DNA of 10,000 bases. Origin: Penaeus vannamei. Taxonomy: Eukaryota > Arthropoda > Malacostraca > Decapoda > Penaeidae. The stretch's first letter is position 1; every line of letters starts with the position of its first letter. A program made the translations under genes and the position numbers. The stretch spans positions 43,422,366 through 43,432,365 of the forward strand of contig NC_091549.1 of the NCBI RefSeq assembly GCF_042767895.1, given 5' to 3'. A model generated the notes under the pieces. It was not told the DNA's origin. It did no database searches and worked only from the letters and a program-made list of their open reading frames with translations. Positions 7,201 through 10,000 of the stretch are shown here, one piece after another.

Positions 7201-10000
7201 TTCCTTTTACAGTATTCCTTTTTGAAAAATGGATGAGTTGCACTGTTTATATTGGTTTATTCACATCCATTTTCTTTTGATATACTTCTTAGGTGCGAGC
7301 TGTTTGCAATTGGTAATGGAACAGGATGCAGAGAGACAGAGACTTATCTCACACGCCTCATCGCTCAAAAGTGCTTTGATCCGTATAATGTCCAGTATAC
7401 CATCATCAATGAAACAGGAGCATCACAGTATTCAGTCTCCCCAGAGGCACGAACTGAGTTTCCTGGCCTGGACCCCAATCATATCAGTGCCCGTATGTTG
7501 TGGTTTATTCTTTTATTTTTATTTCTCTCTCCTTATATCATTTCCTTTTCTTTTATCACTCTGTTCTTATCTGTATTATTCTGTCATCTGCCATATTGTC
7601 TGGAATTATGAGTAATTAGAACAGTCCATAATATTTCATGTGGTGTTTATTTGTAAAAGGAAGTTGATGTTTGATTTTATTATTATTATTATTTTTTTTA
7701 CAGTGTCATTAGCCAGGAGATTACAAGACCCATTATTGGAGTACATCAAGGTGCATCCAATGCACATGGGAGTGGGCATGTACCAGCATGACATACCAGA
7801 ACGCATCCTGCATGCTTCTCTAGATTCAGTCATGACAGAGTGTGTGTCATTTGTGGGCGTTGATATTAATTCAGCTTCAGAATTTGTTTTAAGGTTAGTG
7901 CCAGAAAATTTTATTGATGGTTGTGTATTTATTGATGTATTGGGTGTACCAATTTTTTATGTATGTTTTGCACCTCATGAAAGATTATGCAGGAATTTGA
8001 TAGTTATCATTTATGCAGGGTTTAGATATTCTTTGTTTCTAGATGTTATAGGATGGACTTCTCAGATAATTATTAAAAGTAAATGTGTCAGTGCTTATTA
8101 TTTAGGAGGATATTAGCATTCCGTGATAATTGATTAAATATTTACTCAAGTAGCATTGTTCCTTGGCTTCAGAGGAACGTGAAAAATTTGACTTACCATT
8201 TATTAGATATCATTTTCATCTCTTGTTCAGTTTGTCCCACTTCAACATCAACATCAGAGTTATATCTTACAATACCTTTATTGCATATATTATTATGCAT
8301 TTATACATATTTCCTTCTTGAAAAGAATTAAATTATTAATTTAAATAGAAGCATTCTTTCCATCTTAGATATGTGTGTCTGTGGGGGGGGAGGAGTGAGA
8401 GTGAGAGTAATAGTGTGTGAGAGTGTGCGTGAGAGTGTATGTGAGAGTGTGTGTGTGTGCGTGTGTGTGTGCGTGTGTGTGTGTGTGTGTGTGTGAATGT
8501 GTGAGAGTGAGATTATAGATATGGTCATATTTGTATTTGTGTCTCTCTTACCTAGTCTTTTCAAGACAGGAAGGAGAGCTGAACTTGGAGGACCTGCCTG
8601 CTATATTCAGATTATCAAATAACATTTTGAATTGTATATTTCTAGCACATAAAACATTGTTTGGAAAATTGTTCCATTTTACAACAATCTTATCTGTAAA
8701 ACTAGAGATTCGTACATCCTTGTCACCATATTTTATTAACTTTTTACTATAACCTGTCATTCTTTTTCGTAGGAAACACATATTCTACATTTTCTAACTT
8801 TTTCACTTCTGAGACGTAATGAAAAGACATAATTACGTCACCCTATTTTCGTATTTCATCCAGTGTTGTAATTTTGAATTTCTTTTTGGTCTCTTCCTAG
8901 TTCTAGTCTATTGATAGTCTATTTGCTCATTTTTGAATAAGTAATATGAGGACATTGTACATTAATGTGCATGCACAGCTCCATTGTTCTGAATTGTTTT
9001 AAGATTTTTTTAGAATATTTAGATACATGTCTAGCAAGAACCAAACTAACCACAGGGTGAGAAACTTCATCAAGACCTGAAATCTTTAAAACCATAAATG
9101 TAAGAGACTGTTTTCTTACTAATCATATTGACACCAAAAAAAAAGCAGTGAGTAGTGCAAATAATAATGATAGAGTAAAGGATGAAAACAGTGAATCAGA
9201 TGTATGTCAAAGCAGTATTTGATCAAAAGGAGAATCATAGAGTGACCTGCTCTTAGTGTGTTATTGTCCCTTTTAACCAGGCTTGCCACAACCTCCACTT
9301 CACAAGATCCTCCAGGAGCAGTGGAGTTGTGTGATTCAGAGTAATAATAATAAATTATGATGACCCTTGTTCTTTTCAGGTGCTATGAAACAAAACTCAC
9401 ACTTTTTTATACTCAAATACCGTTGTTGATGTATTTATTAGTTTATCTTGAAAATGTGGATTTTCTGTTGCTTAGAAACAAAATTCGTCTGATTAATTTT
9501 GTTAGTCTTGTATATCTGTTAACGTTGTTTCATCAGCAAAAGTAAGCAAATGGGTGAGGGCATATACAGACATGTAAACACTGTTACTGAGAAGGAAAAA
9601 AAGAAAGAAGCAAAAGGTTTTCACAAAACTGAATACCACGAACTGTTACACCAATGTATATCCCGTTACTTATGATTATTGTTCTCCTAAAATATTTATA
9701 GTTTGCAATGAAGCCAAGAACAGCAGCTGGTATAGATTGCCTAGGGTGTTGATAAGTAAACTTATAACAACTGCATAATTCCCACAGGCATTTCAAAATT
9801 GTTTATTTTGCATATACATATATTCATTTCATGCCCAGAACACTTTCATTTTTCTCTTTTTCAGGAAACTCTCTGGACTGAACAAACCAAGAGCAGCTAA
9901 TATTGTGGAGTACAGAAAGACAAAAGGGCCCTTTATAAACAGAGAACAGCTGAAGTCCGTGAAGGGTATTGGACCCAGGACATTTGAACAGTGTGCAGGT
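1147..10000 (+). CDS. SRBD1: SRBD1 (Tex/YhgF family) gene, partial at both ends, 13 exons
   Basis: The span of the gene seen here. Coding exons are 1147-1265, 1973-2356, 3149-3363, 4550-4661, 4951-5058, 5260-5402, 5529-5697, 5898-6078, 6326-6469, 6903-7062, 7293-7492, 7704-7893 and 9865-10000. Together they total 2,261 nt: two leading bases plus 753 codons without a stop. All 12 introns are GT..AG, with phases 0,0,2,0,0,2,0,1,1,2,1,2. Family knowledge: Tex proteins bind nucleic acid and carry a helical N-terminal region, a YqgF RNase H-like fold, helix-hairpin-helix motifs and a C-terminal S1 domain; animal SRBD1 is about 1,000 residues long. Seen here: everything up to the helix-hairpin-helix; the S1 domain and stop lie beyond the window. 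Residue numbers in other entries count from the first complete codon in this window. The GVKRKD and YRKR clusters may be nuclear-targeting signals (inference). The exact molecular role in animals cannot be read from sequence. Confidence 0.95.
1266..1972 (+). other. SRBD1 intron 1 (707 bp, phase 0)
   Basis: Donor GTAAGT, acceptor TTACAACAG. AT-rich with short T and A runs. An antisense open frame at 1564-1785 reads as a hydrophobic, low-complexity peptide and is not supported as a gene. No repeat family or RNA gene was recognised. Confidence 0.8.
1973..2356 (+). CDS. SRBD1: SRBD1 exon b: glutamine/arginine-rich low-complexity exon with basic clusters
   Basis: A 384-bp exon (128 codons, residues 40-167), phase 0 at both ends, acceptor ACAACAG and donor GTGAGA. 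It opens with a Pro/Gln segment (PQPQPPQQQ). It continues as a long Gln tract broken by Arg, Ala, Glu and Lys, with a longest pure run of ten Gln at 2207-2236 encoded by mixed CAG and CAA. It ends in a basic region holding GVKRKDSE and KYRKR. The Q/R tract is probably disordered or coiled coil, and KRK/YRKR are possible nuclear-localisation or RNA-contact patches (inference). Family: the conserved Tex core begins in the next exon, so this is a lineage-variable N-terminal region. Several other frames, including antisense ones, are open here only because the CAG repeat lacks stop codons in most frames. The frame chosen is the one that joins both neighbouring exons. Confidence 0.87.
2045..2251 (+). 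repeat. CAG/CAA-rich interrupted trinucleotide tract (polyglutamine coding)
   Basis: A coding low-complexity tract dominated by CAG and CAA, interrupted by CGA/CGG/AGA (Arg), GCT/GCA (Ala), GAA (Glu) and AAG (Lys) codons. The longest uninterrupted Gln run is 10 codons at 2207-2236, and CAA interruptions keep pure CAG runs short. The mix suggests an old, amino-acid-selected tract rather than a recently expanded pure repeat. Confidence 0.9.
2357..3148 (+). other. SRBD1 intron 2 (792 bp, phase 0)
   Basis: Donor GTGAGA, acceptor CTGCCAACAG. It contains an (ATTT)5 microsatellite at 2421-2440 and a 17-base T run at 2540-2556 followed directly by CAG, which looks like a strong but unpaired splice acceptor. 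A second strong acceptor-like site, a long pyrimidine tract ending CATCAG, lies at 3046. The frame of the next exon stays open for more than 270 bases upstream of it. Confidence 0.85.
2421..2440. repeat. (ATTT)5 microsatellite
   Basis: Five perfect tandem ATTT units inside intron 2, flanked by imperfect TTATTATT sequence. Confidence 0.9.
3149..3363 (+). CDS. SRBD1: SRBD1 exon c: start of the conserved Tex N-terminal domain
   Basis: A 215-bp exon, acceptor GCCAACAG, donor GTAAGT, encoding residues 168-238 plus two bases of codon 239 (Lys). It begins IPDNDVEIVFEWDP. The Tex-family hallmark PFIARYRKE is at residues 210-218, followed by RTGNMEVEKLREIQ. In bacterial Tex the equivalent segment forms the N-terminal helical region that starts the conserved core; the IARYRKE pattern is among its best-conserved stretches. 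The upstream open frame is intronic (pyrimidine-rich, translating to Phe/Ile/Leu runs), so the start chosen is the AG at 3147-3148, which also fits the phase-0 end of the previous exon. Confidence 0.96.
3364..4549 (+). other. SRBD1 intron 3 (1,186 bp, phase 2)
   Basis: Donor GTAAGT, acceptor CTTTTTTAG. A middle block, about 3720-4175, is less AT-rich than the rest of the intron and has no coding match. It includes the 14-bp palindrome ATGAGGATCCTCAT at 4038-4051. Open frames at 3389-3592 (+), 3660-3899 (-) and 4337-4642 (-) are short, lack family features, and the last overlaps a real exon. No gene is supported. Confidence 0.85.
4550..4661 (+). CDS. SRBD1: SRBD1 exon d: Tex N-terminal helical region
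   Basis: A 112-bp exon: one base completes Lys239 (AA|G), followed by 37 codons (residues 240-276) ending at the donor GTATGA. It reads HVQERVLKIL, then LPEDRKASLL, then TTMHEVEHL. This corresponds to the Tex stretch of charged helices that precedes the L-Y-x-P-Y-K segment. The acceptor is a T-rich tract ending TTTTTTAG. The frame is fixed on both sides by conserved exons. The following intron 4 is 289 bp long and AT-rich, with nothing else recognised. Confidence 0.95.
4951..5058 (+). CDS. SRBD1: SRBD1 exon e: Tex N-terminal domain, YK-GxGKRT segment
   Basis: A 108-bp exon (36 codons, residues 277-312), phase 0 on both sides, donor GTAAGT. It begins TAAYKGSGKRTYAERARELGLEP. This matches the Tex pattern in which a YK-x(4)-R-T loop precedes an A-R-E-x-G-L-E-P helix. 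The start shows stacked AGs (4950, 4954, 4957). Only the first keeps the reading frame; use of the other two would shift it. The next intron (5) is 201 bp and contains an in-frame stop soon after the donor. Confidence 0.95.
5260..5402 (+). CDS. SRBD1: SRBD1 exon f: Tex N-terminal domain, IIADVIS helix
   Basis: A 143-bp exon, acceptor TTTTTCAAG, donor GTAAGT, encoding residues 313-359 plus two bases of Leu360. It reads SNRQELYSLMDLN, then TIEEVEQGLQHIIADVISKDP. The EEVEQGLQHIIADVIS section corresponds to the Tex helix with the consensus -ALxGAxxIIAExI-, which follows the region of the previous exon in the bacterial homologues. It is followed by the smallest intron here, 126 bp (5403-5528), which carries an immediate in-frame TAA if retained. 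Confidence 0.95.
5529..5697 (+). CDS. SRBD1: SRBD1 exon g: connector before the YqgF domain
   Basis: A 169-bp exon: one base completes Leu360, followed by 56 codons (residues 361-416). Acceptor TTTTTCCAG, donor GTAAGT. It begins MKLCKPVLECNKARKQMKRDQ and includes CAKYENYFEYKNLAW. The K-Y-x-x-Y-F-x-Y pattern matches the Tex motif that precedes the conserved P-S-H-R-x-L-A segment; here that segment is split across the intron as KPHS|MLAMNRGE. The internal ATG at 5530 is a normal Met codon and not a translation start. The following intron 7 is 200 bp. Confidence 0.96.
5898..6078 (+). CDS. SRBD1: SRBD1 exon h: LAMNRGE segment and helical linker to YqgF
   Basis: A 181-bp exon encoding residues 417-476 plus the first base of Val477; acceptor TCCCTTCAG. 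It opens with MLAMNRGEHQGVLSVKV, the Tex-family LA-x-NRGE signature, and closes with SIEDSWERL. The donor GTGGGT is a less usual form, but splicing there is required: the G|TC junction makes SWERLVKPF, the pattern expected in SRBD1. If intron 8 (247 bp) were retained, the frame would run on for about 43 codons before a stop. Confidence 0.95.
6326..6469 (+). CDS. SRBD1: SRBD1 exon i: entry into the YqgF (RNase H-like) domain
   Basis: A 144-bp exon: two bases complete Val477, then residues 478-524, then the first base of Gly525. Acceptor CATATAG, donor GTATGC. It reads KPFMQRQIRSELTEMAE, then VFAANLRKLLL, then GKTVLAIDP. Residues 519-525 (VLAIDPG, Gly completed by the next exon) are the first strand of the YqgF fold, with Asp523 at the position of the first acidic residue of RuvC/RNase H-like enzymes. 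Whether animal SRBD1 keeps nuclease activity is not known from sequence; in bacterial Tex this domain is generally regarded as a non-catalytic nucleic-acid-associated fold. Confidence 0.97.
6470..6902 (+). other. SRBD1 intron 9 (433 bp, phase 1)
   Basis: Donor GTATGC, acceptor ATCTCTTAG. AT-rich throughout. It splits the IDPG motif between Pro524 and Gly525. No open frame, repeat family or RNA gene was recognised. Confidence 0.9.
6903..7062 (+). CDS. SRBD1: SRBD1 exon j: YqgF domain core
   Basis: A 160-bp exon: two bases complete Gly525, then residues 526-577, then two bases of Arg578. Acceptor CTCTTAG, donor GTAAGA. It reads YANGCKIGVTSPTGEKLL then TIYPF, the DPG-Y-x-x-G-C-K strand-turn-strand of the YqgF fold. 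It ends in a helix, CKDHNARTLREIVHKY. The following intron 10 is 230 bp. Confidence 0.97.
7293..7492 (+). CDS. SRBD1: SRBD1 exon k: YqgF C-terminal half, GNGT and YSVSPEA motifs
   Basis: A 200-bp exon: one base completes Arg578, then residues 579-644, then the first base of Leu645. Acceptor CTTCTTAG, donor GTATGT. It carries FAIGNGTGCRETE (residues 582-594), with the G-N-G-T loop and the conserved R-E-T-E helix start. ETGASQYSVSPEA (618-630) and EFPGLDPN (633-640) follow. These are diagnostic of the Tex/SRBD1 family and complete the YqgF domain. A second, longer open frame over the same bases has no such motifs and is a shadow. Confidence 0.98.
7677..7691. repeat. (TTA)5 microsatellite next to the intron 11 acceptor
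   Basis: Five TTA units followed by an eight-base T run and ACAG; the repeat supplies part of the upstream end of the splice-acceptor region. Intron 11 is 211 bp (7493-7703), and length change here could affect splicing of exon 7704-7893 (inference). Confidence 0.85.
7704..7893 (+). CDS. SRBD1: SRBD1 exon l: start of the helix-hairpin-helix region
   Basis: A 190-bp exon: two bases complete Leu645, then residues 646-707, then two bases of Arg708. Acceptor TTTTTTACAG, donor GTTAGT. It reads SLARRLQDPLLEYIK, then HMGVGMYQHDIPE (GVGMYQHD at 667-674), then ECVSFVGVDINSAS (VGVDINSAS at 695-703). These correspond to the Tex segment joining the YqgF fold to the tandem helix-hairpin-helix motifs; the GVDxNxAS strand begins the first HhH unit. 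The open frame continues 73 codons past the donor into the intron, but the conserved continuation VLR|KLSGLN requires splicing to 9865. Confidence 0.98.
8371..8514. repeat. Compound GT/GAGAGTGT microsatellite
   Basis: Purine-T alternating sequence with a G8 run at 8383-8390. Three exactly adjacent 12-bp units follow, GTGAGAGTGTGC, GTGAGAGTGTAT and GTGAGAGTGTGT (8417-8452), with a diverged copy at 8401-8412. A (GT)n core with two GC interruptions extends to 8495, followed by AATGTGTGAGAGTGAG. The antisense open frame here, a Thr-His repeat peptide, is a by-product of the repeat. Confidence 0.93.
9287..9331. repeat. Inverted repeat (bulged hairpin), 13/12-nt arms
   Basis: Left arm CACAACCTCCACT (9287-9299) and right arm AGTGGAGTTGTG (9320-9331) pair completely except for one extra C in the left arm. 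The 20-nt loop contains a further small CTCCAGGAG fold-back. It lies inside intron 12 in a patch less AT-rich than its surroundings. Function unknown; it may be a remnant of a repeat element. Confidence 0.75.
9865..10000 (+). CDS. SRBD1: SRBD1 exon m: helix-hairpin-helix motif, truncated by window end
   Basis: At least 136 bp: one base completes Arg708, then 45 codons (residues 709-753). Acceptor CTCTTTTTCAG. It reads KLSGLNKPRAANIVEYR, then GPFINREQLKSVKGIGPRTF, then EQCAG. The L-x-x-V-K-G-I-G-P turn (739-745) is a classic helix-hairpin-helix nucleic-acid-binding hairpin. The segment matches the Tex/SRBD1 pattern -ISGLN-x(4)-A-x-NIV-. The window ends in CAGGT, so the last two bases could be a donor or coding; this cannot be decided here. 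The S1 RNA-binding domain is expected beyond this point. Confidence 0.96.

Larger units (their letters stand above)
7894..9864 (+). other. SRBD1 intron 12 (1,971 bp, phase 2), the longest intron
   Basis: Donor GTTAGT, acceptor TTTTTCAG. It contains a 220-base in-frame open extension of the previous exon, a compound GT microsatellite (8371-8514), and an 8-bp inverted repeat (8813-8839). It also has a bulged hairpin (9287-9331) and a possible cassette exon (9380-9541). No independent gene is supported; open frames at 8531-8752 and 8548-8781 are short and featureless. Confidence 0.88.

Noticed and set aside
7229..7615. Overlapping + frame, slightly longer than the true exon frame at 7293-7492
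   Set aside because: The other frame carries all the Tex motifs (GNGT, YSVSPEA) and correct phases; this one carries none.
8328..8564. Antisense Thr-His repeat peptide
   Set aside because: It is a direct translation of the GT/GAGAGTGT microsatellite.
9357..9545. Independent small protein-coding gene starting at the ATG at 9357
   Set aside because: There is no promoter or family match. The open frame is better considered, if anything, as part of the candidate cassette exon in intron 12.
1..10000. Minor-class (U12) introns, tRNA genes, CRISPR arrays, intact transposons or prokaryotic operon structure
   Set aside because: All donors are GT of the major class with none starting ATATCC or GTATCC. 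No tRNA-like B box with cloverleaf potential, no regularly spaced repeats and no transposase or reverse transcriptase motifs were seen.

Overview
This is a eukaryotic, almost certainly animal, genomic window. It holds one interrupted gene on the + strand: the orthologue of SRBD1 (S1 RNA-binding domain-containing protein 1), the metazoan member of the bacterial Tex/YhgF family, distantly related to Spt6. The evidence is 13 short exons with GT..AG boundaries and compatible phases. Joined conceptually, they give 753 complete codons with no stop and show the Tex landmarks in order: PFIARYRKE, HSMLAMNRGE, a YqgF/RNase H-like IDPG, AIGNGTGCRETE, GASQYSVSPEA, GVGMYQHD, VGVDINSAS and a helix-hairpin-helix GIGP. 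Exons are richer in G+C than the AT-rich introns. Many short introns, simple repeats (GT, TTA, ATTT) and AT-rich spacers suggest an invertebrate. A crustacean or other arthropod is plausible, but the sequence does not prove it.

Layout: 1-1146 has no supported gene and is probably an intron or 5' flank. 1147-1265 is an acidic linker exon. 1973-2356 is a glutamine/arginine-rich low-complexity exon ending in basic clusters. 3149-5402 encodes the Tex N-terminal helical region. 5529-6469 encodes the connector leading into the YqgF domain. 6903-7492 encodes the rest of the YqgF domain. 7704-7893 and 9865-10000 encode the helix-hairpin-helix region. The C-terminal S1 domain, the stop codon and the 3' UTR lie beyond base 10000. 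The start codon was not found and is probably upstream of base 1 or in an unrecognised upstream exon.

No second gene, tRNA, rRNA, intact transposon, CRISPR array or prokaryotic feature was found. The main curiosities are the Q/R-rich exon and a candidate symmetric 162-bp cassette exon inside the 1.97-kb intron 12. Introns 2 and 12 also carry in-frame open extensions next to exons. Other items are a 12-bp tandem repeat embedded in a GT microsatellite, a bulged hairpin in intron 12, and an intron-3 block of unusual composition. The conserved protein family itself is known. I see no convincing new multi-gene system here.
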